From: Pseudomonas sp. GM18
Lineage (GTDB): Bacteria > Pseudomonadota > Gammaproteobacteria > Pseudomonadales > Pseudomonadaceae
Direction: 5' to 3'
NCBI RefSeq assembly: GCF_000282195.1
Contig: NZ_AKJT01000044.1
Coordinates: 1-64,000, forward strand
DNA: 64,000 bases
In this document: piece by piece, positions 50,982 to 59,122 of the stretch
Layout of the letters: the number at the start of each line of letters is the position of its first letter
Position numbering within the stretch: position 1 is the stretch's first letter
Program-made: the position numbers and the translations under genes
Notes under the pieces: model-generated
Seen by the model: the letters and a program-made list of their open reading frames with translations, nothing else
What the model was told of the DNA's origin: nothing
The model's database searches: none

Positions 50982-51775
50982 AACTGTCCATACGTCACGA
51001 CACCACCTACAGCTACGCCGATGAAGTCTGCACCAGCATTCAGTTCCTGCGTCTGACGCCGCAGAACAGTGAACGCCAGCGCATCCTGGAATGGCACCTG
51101 GAACTGCCGCGCCTGGTACGCAGCCAGTTCGATCCGTACGGCAACATCCTGCATGTGTTGACGATGGACGAACCCCATGGGGCCTTGGTACTGACAGCTT
51201 ATGGTCAGGTGGATATCGACTCGGATCGTGAACTGGAGCGCGACAGCCAATCGCCTTTGCCGTTTTTGCGCACCAGTAAGCTGACGATAGCGGACGATGC
51301 CCTGAATGCCTTCGCCGTGCAGCACTGCGGTGTACGGCGTGATCGAACGGCGCTGACCGACCTGATGCACGGCCTGGCCGACCATATGGTCTACAACCCG
51401 GGCGCAACCACCGTGGACACCACGGCTGCCGAGGCGTTTGCGGGCGGAGGCGGGGTCTGTCAGGACCACACTCACGCCTTCCTGGCCTGCGCCCGTAGCC
51501 TGGGGATTCCTGCGCGTTATGTCTCCGGTTACTTGTGCACCGAAGATGAAAACCACTTGGCCAGTCATGCCTGGGCTGAAGCCTGGCTCGACGATGGTTG
51601 GTACAGCTTCGATGTCACCAACCGGCTGGCCCGCCCCGAACGCCATCTGAAACTGGCGGTGGGCCTGGACTACCTCGACGCCTGCCCGGTACGCGGCATG
51701 CGTCGTGGTGGCGGGGCCGAGTCGATGCTGGCGCGGGTACAGGTAACGTCGCTGTTTCAGGTTCAGCACCAATAA
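50978..51775 (+). CDS. transglutaminase-like protein
   Basis: This 265-residue protein has a beta-rich N-terminal domain and a papain-like transglutaminase core with catalytic C161 (GGGVCQDHTHAF), H198 (ASHAWAEAW) and D212 (WYSFDVTN). Such bacterial proteins can act as cysteine peptidases or acyl transferases. It belongs to the same operon as the ATP-grasp and alpha-E genes and could process the product they make. Confidence 0.9.
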   Translation: MKLSIRHDTTYSYADEVCTSIQFLRLTPQNSERQRILEWHLELPRLVRSQFDPYGNILHVLTMDEPHGALVLTAYGQVDIDSDRELERDSQSPLPFLRTSKLTIADDALNAFAVQHCGVRRDRTALTDLMHGLADHMVYNPGATTVDTTAAEAFAGGGGVCQDHTHAFLACARSLGIPARYVSGYLCTEDENHLASHAWAEAWLDDGWYSFDVTNRLARPERHLKLAVGLDYLDACPVRGMRRGGGAESMLARVQVTSLFQVQHQ

Positions 51776-51797
51776 ACCTGAAACGCTCACCGTAATT

Positions 51798-51827
51798 GGC
51801 CATACCGTCAGGGATGACGGTATGGCC
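51798..51827 (+). terminator. perfect 13-bp hairpin before anbu
   Basis: GGCCATACCGTCA pairs with TGACGGTATGGCC around a GGGA loop, followed by TTTCAT. It lies between the transglutaminase and Anbu genes, 30 bp before the anbu start. It could be a partial terminator or RNA-stability element tuning Anbu relative to the upstream genes. Confidence 0.65.
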
Positions 51828-51856
51828 TTTCATCCAGAATTCACGAGTAAGCGCAA

Positions 51857-52606
51857 ATGACTTATTGCGTCGCTATGCACCTGGCCGACGGGATGGTGTT
51901 CATCTCCGACTCACGGACCAATGCCGGTATCGACCAGATTTCAACGTTTCGTAAGTTGTTTATTTTCAGCACGCCGGGAGAGCGGCTGATTGTGTTGCAA
52001 ACCGCGGGCAATCTGGCCACCTCGCAATCGGTGGTGAACCTGCTCAAGCAGCGTTGCAGTGGACCTGGCCCGCACCTGTTGAATGTCCACACACTCTATG
52101 ACGCCACTGTGCTGGTGGCCGAAACCGTTCGCGAAGTCGTCGCCCGGGACCGTACCAAGTTGGCAGGCAAGACCGACTTGAGTTGCTCTTTTCTGGTGGG
52201 CGGGCAGATCTCGGAGGGGCCGATGGATGTGTACAGCATTTACCCGCAAGGTAACTTCATTCAGGCGACGGAGGACACGCCATTCCTGCAATTGGGTGAA
52301 AGCAAGTACGGCAGGCCGATACTTGATCGCAACCTCACGTACCGCACATCACTCGAAGAGGGCCTGCGCTGCGGGCTGATCTCGTTCGACTCGACCATGC
52401 GCAGCAACCTGTCGGTGGGTATGCCGCTGGACCTGCTGGTGTTCAGAAAAGACAGTTTTGGCGGTGCAAAAAGTTATCGCATCACGGCCGACGACCCGTA
52501 CTTCATGCGTATCAGAATGCAGTGGGCCGCCGGACTGCAGGACATGCTTGCCGCACTGCCGGAGCCGCCTGACGCTTACATGTCGGGGACTGCCAATAAA
52601 AACTAG
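51857..52606 (+). CDS. Anbu (ancestral beta-subunit, proteasome-type peptidase)
   Basis: The 249-residue Ntn-hydrolase starts MTYCVAM, placing the predicted threonine nucleophile at residue 2 after Met removal; D18 (ISDSRTNAG) and K33 (TFRKLF) complete the proteasome-type active site. Anbu assembles into an open-ring multimer related to HslV and proteasome beta subunits. Its genes are usually linked to the ATP-grasp, alpha-E and transglutaminase genes, as here. The natural substrate is unknown. Confidence 0.92.
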   Translation: MTYCVAMHLADGMVFISDSRTNAGIDQISTFRKLFIFSTPGERLIVLQTAGNLATSQSVVNLLKQRCSGPGPHLLNVHTLYDATVLVAETVREVVARDRTKLAGKTDLSCSFLVGGQISEGPMDVYSIYPQGNFIQATEDTPFLQLGESKYGRPILDRNLTYRTSLEEGLRCGLISFDSTMRSNLSVGMPLDLLVFRKDSFGGAKSYRITADDPYFMRIRMQWAAGLQDMLAALPEPPDAYMSGTANKN

Positions 52607-52628
52607 CTCTTCACCTCTTTTACAGGCG

Positions 52629-52648
52629 CCGTCCTGATTTCAGGACGG
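52629..52648 (+). terminator. Rho-independent terminator after anbu
   Basis: CCGTCCTGA-TT-TCAGGACGG is a perfect 9-bp stem followed by TTTGTC, 22 bp after the Anbu stop codon. It closes the operon. Confidence 0.75.
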
Positions 52649-52771
52649 TTTGTCTGCTGCTGAGTCGGCCTTGAATGACCTTGGGTTGGTCAAGTCTGCA
52701 CGGATGAAACGCATTGCGAATGAGCGACTGCCATTGAGGCAATCAGCACTGGATTGAACGAGAGGTGTTTT

Positions 52772-54079
52772 ATGAAAAGCAAACTACCGGCAGCCGCATG
52801 GATTCTGATCGCCATGACGCTGGGAATCGTGATTGGCTACATGGTGTTCACCAATTTTCCGGACAAAGAATCGGCGACGAAAGTGGCGGGCTACATTTCC
52901 ATTGTCTCGGATGTCTTTTTACGCTTGATCAAAATGTTGATCGGGCCGCTGGTGTTCTCGACCCTGGTGGTCGGCATTGCACATATGGGGGATGCCGCCT
53001 CGGTCGGACGCGTATTCGCCAAGTCCCTGGGCTGGTTCGTGACAGCTTCGCTGGTGTCGTTGGTGCTGGGACTGATCATGGCCAATCTGCTGCAGCCCGG
53101 CCACAATCTCGGCCTCCCGCTACCCGATATCGGTGCTCACACCAATCTGGCGACGTCCGCCTTCACCCTGAAGGATTTCGTCATCCACCTGGTCCCCAAG
53201 TCCTTCGCCGAGGCGATGGCCAACAACGAAATCCTGCAGATCGTGGTGTTCTCCATGTTCTTCGGCGTCGCGCTGGCAGCGCTGGGTAAAAAGGCCGAAC
53301 GCCTGGTAGGCCTGATCGAAGAACTGTCCCACGCGATGCTGAAAATCACCGGTTATGTAATGAAACTGGCGCCTATAGCGGTGATGGCTGCCATGGCGGC
53401 GACCGTGTCGGTAAACGGGTTGGCAATCCTGTTGAAGTTCGCTGTGTTCATGGGCGACTTTTATCTGGGGCTGTTCTTGCTATGGGGGCTGTTGGTACTG
53501 GCTGGCCTGCTTTTTCTCGGGCCCCGGGTGTTCAAGCTCGTGGTGTTGATCAAGGAAGCTTTCCTGCTGTCTTTCGCCACGGCCAGTTCTGAGTCGGCCT
53601 ATCCGAAAATTCTCGACGCCCTCGACCGCTTTGGCGTGAAGCGCAAAATCTCCAGTTTCGTCATGCCGATGGGTTACTCGTTCAACCTCGATGGTTCGAT
53701 GATGTACTGCACGTTTGCGGTGCTGTTTATTGCCCAGGCCTACGGCATTGAGCTGCCCCTTGGCACCCAGATCACCATGTTGCTGATTCTGATGCTGACG
53801 TCCAAGGGCATGGCTGGTGTTCCGCGGGCATCATTGGTGGTGATTGCCGCCACCCTGAACCAGTTCAATATCCCCGAGGCCGGGCTGTTGCTGATTCTGG
53901 GCGTCGATACATTCCTCGACATGGGGCGCTCGGCAACCAACGCCGTCGGCAACTCCATTGCAACCGCTGTGGTGGCCAAGTGGGAGGGCGAGTTGATGAG
54001 TGAAGAGGAGGCTCAGGCACACACGCAAATGCTTGATCGCGAGAGTGCCGCGTCAATGGGCGCGCCAGTGGAAGCTTGA
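52772..54079 (+). CDS. dicarboxylate/amino acid:cation symporter
   Basis: This DAACS transporter of 435 residues has ATASSESAYPKIL in the first hairpin and PMGYSFNLDGSMMY in helix 7, keeping NLDG unlike the paralogue at 46565. C4-dicarboxylates or acidic amino acids are the likely cargo. The ATG at 52772 follows GAGAGGTG; an in-frame TTG at 52754 is unlikely. It flanks the Anbu operon on the other side from the first symporter. Confidence 0.87.
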   Translation: MKSKLPAAAWILIAMTLGIVIGYMVFTNFPDKESATKVAGYISIVSDVFLRLIKMLIGPLVFSTLVVGIAHMGDAASVGRVFAKSLGWFVTASLVSLVLGLIMANLLQPGHNLGLPLPDIGAHTNLATSAFTLKDFVIHLVPKSFAEAMANNEILQIVVFSMFFGVALAALGKKAERLVGLIEELSHAMLKITGYVMKLAPIAVMAAMAATVSVNGLAILLKFAVFMGDFYLGLFLLWGLLVLAGLLFLGPRVFKLVVLIKEAFLLSFATASSESAYPKILDALDRFGVKRKISSFVMPMGYSFNLDGSMMYCTFAVLFIAQAYGIELPLGTQITMLLILMLTSKGMAGVPRASLVVIAATLNQFNIPEAGLLLILGVDTFLDMGRSATNAVGNSIATAVVAKWEGELMSEEEAQAHTQMLDRESAASMGAPVEA

Positions 54080-54396
54080 GAAACCAGAGTCAACGTTTCA
54101 TACGTAGTTTTGACTGATTGGAGGAGGGTGAGGCGTAGTCGTAAATTATCAAAACCACTTTTGTACCGAGTCCGCTGACAGACACCTTGCCTGAGGCGGA
54201 CTCTGTCTCCTCGTATTCATCATCGATTTCCAGTCTGTTGGCTGAGGCATCAAGCCCGCTCCAGCCCCTTCGTATAACGCCTGCTTCTACTTATTCATAA
54301 CCCACGCTGTTTGCTCCCAAGCCCGGCCGCGCCTAGGTTAGCGCTTAGCCGAGCTTCAAGCTTTGCGTCAAAGAACAACAATAAGAGAGGCGAAAA
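54080..54396 (+). promoter_or_regulatory. intergenic region before the catabolic cluster
   Basis: This 317-bp gap holds a GAGTCCGC/GCGGACTC inverted repeat (54168-54203, 20-nt loop), possibly the symporter terminator, and then the presumed promoter for the cluster at 54397. No regulator gene or clear operator is visible. Confidence 0.4.
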
Positions 54397-55314
54397 ATGC
54401 CTGTGATAACCATCGGTATGGTGGGAATCGGCCAACTTGGCCTTCCTATCGCAACCAACCTGCTTGCGGCCGGATTTCGCGTTGTCGGTTACCGTCGTCG
54501 AGATCGTGAAGCCTTCATCCGTCAGGGTGGCATCGCGCTCGAAAGTCCAGCCGCCGTAGCGGCGCAATCAAACTTCATCCTCACTTGCCTGCCCAGCGAA
54601 GTGGCCCACATGGGAATCATGGAGGGGCCTGATGGCCTGCTTCAGTCCATAGGGGCGCAGCACACGCTCATCGAGATCGGCACCTATCACAAAGCCTTCA
54701 AGCAACGTATGGCTCAGCGTATCGAACAACGTGGTGCGCGGGTGCTGGAAGCGGAGGTCAGTGGTACTCCATCCATGGTTTCCCAACGCAAGGCTTCCTT
54801 ATTTCTGGGCGGTGACCCTGATCTGGTGGAGCACTGCAAGCCCGTGCTCGATGCAATCGCCGACATCCAGTTCCATATCGGTGGGTTTGGGTGCGCGGTC
54901 GCGATGAAATTGATCGCCAACTATCTGGTGACTATTCACACCCTGGCCGCAGCCGAGGCGTTAAACCTTGGCGTGAAAGCAGGGTTCAGCGCACAGCAGG
55001 TGGTTGAGGTGATACGCCAAAGCGCGGGTGGTTCAACGATGTTCAGCGCAAGGGCACCGATGATGGCTGATCGTCATTTCCTGCCGGCGCCAGGACCTTT
55101 CGCCACGCTGGAAAAGTACATCGACATGGCCAGTGAGCTGTCCGAGGAACTCGGAAGCGCCGCGCCTTTGTTCAATGCCGCCAAGCCCTACTTTCTAAGG
55201 GCTATTGAAGAAGGCATTGGTGAAGAAGATATCTCGGCAGTGATCAAGCTGATCGAAGCCGACTCCCAGGCCGACTCCCAGGCACCTTCCAAAAAAGAGA
55301 AAACAACATGCTGA
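54397..55314 (+). CDS. NAD(P)-dependent 3-hydroxyisobutyrate dehydrogenase-family enzyme
   Basis: The 305-residue oxidoreductase has a Rossmann motif GMVGIGQLGLPIATNLL at the N terminus, the substrate loop EAEVSGTPSMVSQR, and the catalytic lysine in AMKLIANYLV. Beta-hydroxyacid dehydrogenases of this type reduce or oxidise short hydroxy acids. It is first in an apparent operon with NIPSNAP, VOC, YciI and FAH genes, overlapping the NIPSNAP gene by 7 bp. In this context it could oxidise an intermediate of ring-cleavage catabolism; the substrate is unknown. The tail has an odd tandem ADSQADSQA. Confidence 0.82.
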   Translation: MPVITIGMVGIGQLGLPIATNLLAAGFRVVGYRRRDREAFIRQGGIALESPAAVAAQSNFILTCLPSEVAHMGIMEGPDGLLQSIGAQHTLIEIGTYHKAFKQRMAQRIEQRGARVLEAEVSGTPSMVSQRKASLFLGGDPDLVEHCKPVLDAIADIQFHIGGFGCAVAMKLIANYLVTIHTLAAAEALNLGVKAGFSAQQVVEVIRQSAGGSTMFSARAPMMADRHFLPAPGPFATLEKYIDMASELSEELGSAAPLFNAAKPYFLRAIEEGIGEEDISAVIKLIEADSQADSQAPSKKEKTTC

Positions 55315-55622
55315 TTGAACAACGTACCTATCAACTCAAGCCAGGCGCCCTGCACGAATTCCTGCGTGCTTACGAGGAGGAGGGGCTGCCACTTCAGGGC
55401 GAGGCACTGGGCAACCTGATCGGTTATTTCAAGCCGGAAACAGGGGACATCAATCGAGTCATTCAGTTGTGGGGATATTCCAGCTACGAGGACCGCGCCC
55501 AACGCCGTGCGGCGCTGTCCAGCGATCCAAGATGGCGTACGTTCCTCGGCAAGAACGGTCATCTGGTGGTTGCCCAGCAGGTTGAACTGTTGAGCGCTGC
55601 CCCCTTTTCCCCTATTCGTTAA
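55308..55622 (+). CDS. NIPSNAP family protein
   Basis: The 104-residue single-domain protein has the NIPSNAP/dimeric alpha-beta barrel pattern (IEQRTYQLKPG at the N terminus, RVIQLWGYSSYEDRAQRRAA in the middle, WRTFLGK). Such small proteins occur within catabolic operons and may be enzymes or accessory factors. Function here unknown. Confidence 0.85.
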   Translation: MLIEQRTYQLKPGALHEFLRAYEEEGLPLQGEALGNLIGYFKPETGDINRVIQLWGYSSYEDRAQRRAALSSDPRWRTFLGKNGHLVVAQQVELLSAAPFSPIR

Positions 55623-55637
55623 GAAGGAGCATCCAAG

Positions 55638-56570
55638 ATGATTCGTTCTCTACAACACGTAGGCGTGACAGTTCCAGATCTGGAAGTGGGTCGTTCCTTC
55701 TACGAAGCGGTCGGGCTCGAAGCCCGCATGGCAGGTGAGCATTTGGTGTTGCGTTGCAAAGGGCGCGCCCAGGATCAAGTGCGACTGATGCCCGGCACTA
55801 CAAAGCGCCTCAGCTATATCTCGTTTGGCACCGATGTTGAGGGGCTGCAGACTATTCGCGAAAACCTGAGCTACCACGGTGTGGTCATCCATCCGGCACC
55901 GTTCGATATCGGGCAAGACGGATTGTGGTTTCGTGATCCGTCCGGCGATTGGGTTCACGTCACCGCTGCCGACTCCATGCCGTTAGCTCCTTTGCCAACG
56001 CCAGAGTCGAACACCCCGGGCCGTTACCGCCGCATCGGTCAGCGCGGATGCACACCGTCCTCGAAGTTGCGTCGAGTGACACCGTTGCGCTTGGGTCACT
56101 TGATCAAGTTCACCCCCGATGTGGATCGTTCGATTGATTTCTATACCCGGGTGCTAGGGATGAAAGTCTCTGATCGCGCGGGGGACAAGATTGCCTTTCT
56201 GCGGTGTGGCTGTGGCGGTGATCACCATGTACTGGGCCTGGCCAAGAGCAGTCATAGCGGTCTGCATCATCTCAGTTTTGAGGTGATGGGTATTGATGAG
56301 ATCGAATTGGGCGCTCAACACCTGATGAGCCTGGGCTACGAAAGCGCTTTTGGCCTTGGACGACATGTGGCCGGCTCCAATTACTTTCATTACATCCGCG
56401 ACCCTTGGGACAGCATGGTTGAATACTTCTGGGACATCGATGTCATTCCCGAAGATGACAGCGAATGGCTGGCTATCGACGGGGCACCACCAGACCTGAT
56501 CGCCGTGTGGGCAACCAATCCACCTCCTGAAGCCTTCATTCAGAATTTCGAGGCGGTGCGTGATGAGTGA
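55638..56570 (+). CDS. type I extradiol dioxygenase-like VOC protein
   Basis: The 310-residue protein has two VOC domains (about 1-115 and 148-300). The second keeps a 2-His-1-Glu metal triad: H154 (LGHLIKF), H210/H211 (GLHHLSFEV) and E262 (MVEYFW), in positions close to those of BphC-type extradiol dioxygenases. It probably cleaves a catechol-like ring next to the hydroxyl group with Fe(II). An unusual Cys-rich RCGCGGDHH insertion lies near residue 190. AAGAAGGAG precedes the ATG. Confidence 0.82.
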   Translation: MIRSLQHVGVTVPDLEVGRSFYEAVGLEARMAGEHLVLRCKGRAQDQVRLMPGTTKRLSYISFGTDVEGLQTIRENLSYHGVVIHPAPFDIGQDGLWFRDPSGDWVHVTAADSMPLAPLPTPESNTPGRYRRIGQRGCTPSSKLRRVTPLRLGHLIKFTPDVDRSIDFYTRVLGMKVSDRAGDKIAFLRCGCGGDHHVLGLAKSSHSGLHHLSFEVMGIDEIELGAQHLMSLGYESAFGLGRHVAGSNYFHYIRDPWDSMVEYFWDIDVIPEDDSEWLAIDGAPPDLIAVWATNPPPEAFIQNFEAVRDE

Positions 56571-56940
56571 TAGCTCTACGACCAAGGAACTGCTGGCAGG
56601 GATGTTGAACAAGCCGCTGTTCGTGGTCATGCGTACGCCACGGGACCTGACCCGCGTACCAGAGCTGCTGGACGCCCACTTGAAGTGGGCGATTCTGGCG
56701 CAGCAACGCGGCGAGTTGTTCGCTTCCGGGCCCTTTGTCTCGGATCAGACCCTTCCCGGTGAGCTGGGGGGTATGAGCATTTTGCGTGCGGTGGATCATG
56801 CCGAAGCTCAGCGCATTGTCCAGTCGGATCCCTTTATCGCCCACGGAGTTTATGACGTGGTTGTACGCAAGTGGCTGCTCATGGAAGGCGGCCTCACGCT
56901 CCACGTCAGCTTTTCCAACCAACGTTTTTCGCTCCTGTGA
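56563..56940 (+). CDS. YciI-family protein
   Basis: The 125-residue protein shows the YciI pattern (FVVMRTPRDL, HLKWAILAQQRGELFASGP, DPFIAHGVYD) with the conserved histidine near residue 38. The fold is a ferredoxin-like dimer related to muconolactone isomerase. The ATG overlaps the VOC stop by 8 bp. It may isomerise or hydrolyse a ring-cleavage intermediate. Confidence 0.82.
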   Translation: MSDSSTTKELLAGMLNKPLFVVMRTPRDLTRVPELLDAHLKWAILAQQRGELFASGPFVSDQTLPGELGGMSILRAVDHAEAQRIVQSDPFIAHGVYDVVVRKWLLMEGGLTLHVSFSNQRFSLL

Positions 56941-56950
56941 AGGTGGCCCC

Positions 56951-57904
56951 ATGAAGTATCAGCTTTTCACCTATCGGACGGATGTCCAGTCAAACGCTAC
57001 CGGCCTGCTGGTTGGCGAGTACGCCTATGATCTTGGTCAGCTTGTGGCCAAGGCCGGCCTTGAGTTGCCGGCAGCTTCCATTGATGCATTGCTCGATTGC
57101 TGGGAGACGTCCAATCCGCAGCTGCAAAAGCTTGCAATGGCCGTGTTTGGAGCGCCAGCGCTCTATGAGTCGCAGCGGCTTGATCTTGCCACGTTGCGCT
57201 TTGCTCCATTCCTGGACCGTCCAGGCACAATCTATTGTGCGGGAGCAAACTATCGTGACCATGTCGAAGCCATGGCCCGTGCGTTCAACATGAAACTGTC
57301 GCTGGATCCCCGCAGTGAGGGCATTGCTCCCTGGCATTTCATCAAGCCCGGTCGTGGCAGTCTGGTCGCACACAAGCAAGCGGTAGATTTTCCGGCAGGT
57401 GTCCGCATGCTCGATTGGGAGGCCGAGTTGGCGGTGGTGATCGGCAAGCGAGCATCGCGTGTCTCCATTGAAGAGGCGCTCGACTATGTGGCGGGTTACA
57501 CCTGCGCCAATGACCTGTCCGCGCGCGATCGACTGCGTCGCGAGCAAGTCGATCCCAGCTCGCCGTTTCGCTTCGACTGGATTGGCCACAAATGCTTCAC
57601 GGGGTCTTGCCCGCTGGGCCCGTACCTGACGCCGGCACAATTTGTCAAAGATCCCGAGAACCTGGATATCAAGCTGTCGAGGAATGGCGTGTGGGTACAG
57701 GACTCCAATACTCGCAACCATATGTACGGCGTCGCAGAGCAGATTTCCTATCTGAGCCAGACCATCGATCTGTTTCCCGGTGATGTTCTGTTGACGGGAA
57801 CACCGGCAGGCGTGGGCATGGAAAGCCACACATTCCTGAACCGCGGCGATGTATTGAAAGTCTGCATCGAAGGGCTCGGCGAGCTGGAAACCACTATTCG
57901 GTAA
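56951..57904 (+). CDS. fumarylacetoacetate hydrolase-family enzyme
   Basis: This 317-residue FAH-fold protein has the entry motif YCAGANYRDHVEAM, the metal ligands in DWEAELAVVIGK, and ANDLSARDR and LTGTPAGVGME. Family activities include acylpyruvate hydrolysis, 2-hydroxyhepta-2,4-diene-1,7-dioate isomerase/decarboxylase and fumarylacetoacetase. In the meta-cleavage context a decarboxylase or hydrolase of a dienoate fits best. AAGGTGG precedes the ATG. Confidence 0.85.
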   Translation: MKYQLFTYRTDVQSNATGLLVGEYAYDLGQLVAKAGLELPAASIDALLDCWETSNPQLQKLAMAVFGAPALYESQRLDLATLRFAPFLDRPGTIYCAGANYRDHVEAMARAFNMKLSLDPRSEGIAPWHFIKPGRGSLVAHKQAVDFPAGVRMLDWEAELAVVIGKRASRVSIEEALDYVAGYTCANDLSARDRLRREQVDPSSPFRFDWIGHKCFTGSCPLGPYLTPAQFVKDPENLDIKLSRNGVWVQDSNTRNHMYGVAEQISYLSQTIDLFPGDVLLTGTPAGVGMESHTFLNRGDVLKVCIEGLGELETTIR

Positions 57905-57916
57905 CACCTTGCTGAG

Positions 57917-57939
57917 GGCCGGGCAATCAATGCCCGGCC
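57917..57939 (+). terminator. hairpin after the FAH gene
   Basis: GGCCGGGCA-ATCAA-TGCCCGGCC is a perfect 9-bp stem 12 bp after the stop codon, but without a following T-run. It may limit read-through to the outer-membrane gene. Confidence 0.5.
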
Positions 57940-58088
57940 GTTGAATAACTCAACTGTTTGCAGCGTCCTGACAAATGACGGTGTGCTTCGCTGCGCCTGA
58001 AATTTGCCAGTCGCCTTTAAATAACGCCAGCACTGAAAGCTGCAAAAAAACTCTCCTCCGTCATACAAAAATAACAATGGAACATGAG

Positions 58089-59036
58089 ATGAGCACACCA
58101 AGATCAAATGCTCTGCGCGCGACAAACGCCTGGATCAGTACCCTCTGCATCGGCCTTCTTTGCGTTCCGCTTGCCCAGGCAACAGAGGGCGGCGGCAGTT
58201 CATACCCACTGGGTGTGAATACGGTCGGCGCGGGAAAAATGCCACCGCCAGGCTTTACCGAGTTCTTCTACTTGTCCGACTACAGTGCGAACAAGACGCT
58301 GGACGGCGAGGGCGATAAAAAACAGGGTATTCACAACTTTGACCTTAACGTCCAGGCACTGTCGATACGCGTGGATTACGTCTACCAGGACTTCTCGATA
58401 CTGGGTGCCAAACTGGCCAGTCGCCTTGCCTTGCCCTTGATCAAGGGTGACATCAGTTTTGATGTCGATACGCCTCGTGGTCGCGTTCATCGCAGCGACC
58501 ATCAAGAAGGTGTAGGCGATCTGACGGTGGTTCCATTTGTATTGGGTTGGAGCTCTCCACGGTACCACCAGTTACTCGGTCTGGATGTGTTTGCGCCCAT
58601 TGGGTCCTATGATAAGGATCGCCTTTTCAATCCGGGTCGAAATACATGGGCTTACGGTCCCTGGTATTCATTTACCGCTTATCCGCTGGAGAATTTGGAG
58701 GTCAGCGCCAAGCTCATCTACATGATCAATGGCGAGAACTCCGAAACCAACTATCGCTCCGGCCGTGAGTTCAACGCCGACTACAACATCGGCTACAACA
58801 TCACCCGCGAATGGCAGGTAGGTGTGAACGGCTACCTGTACAAACAGCTCAGCGATGATGAGAAGAATGGCGAGACCTACCTGGATGGCAACCGTGGTCA
58901 AGTCGCCGCGATCGGCCCCGCGATCAAATACCAGACCCCGGCAATCGGGTTTGTCATGAAATGGCAGCACGAGACGAAGGTCGAGAACCGAGCCGAAGGT
59001 GATCGCATCTGGCTGCAGGCCGTTTACCGATTCTGA
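58089..59036 (+). CDS. outer-membrane protein, phenol MetA-pathway type
   Basis: The 315-residue precursor has a signal peptide cleaved near LAQATEGG, followed by a beta-barrel with alternating aromatic strands and a terminal ...QAVYRF ending in phenylalanine. It matches the Phenol_MetA_deg family of porins linked to aromatic-compound operons. Starts at 58077 and 58089 are both possible; 58089 has the better spacing to GGAAC. It likely passes the aromatic substrate through the outer membrane. Confidence 0.8.
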   Translation: MSTPRSNALRATNAWISTLCIGLLCVPLAQATEGGGSSYPLGVNTVGAGKMPPPGFTEFFYLSDYSANKTLDGEGDKKQGIHNFDLNVQALSIRVDYVYQDFSILGAKLASRLALPLIKGDISFDVDTPRGRVHRSDHQEGVGDLTVVPFVLGWSSPRYHQLLGLDVFAPIGSYDKDRLFNPGRNTWAYGPWYSFTAYPLENLEVSAKLIYMINGENSETNYRSGREFNADYNIGYNITREWQVGVNGYLYKQLSDDEKNGETYLDGNRGQVAAIGPAIKYQTPAIGFVMKWQHETKVENRAEGDRIWLQAVYRF

Positions 59037-59122
59037 GCGTCGCCTCCTTCATGGGCAGTCATAAAACACGTGGCGGCCCTAGTACGAACATCACTGTCCA
59101 ATAATTAAAACCAGGTGAAACC

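Noticed and set aside
50037..51407. 456-codon frame antisense to the alpha-E and transglutaminase genes
   Set aside because: Shadow frame; both sense genes are conserved with visible catalytic motifs.
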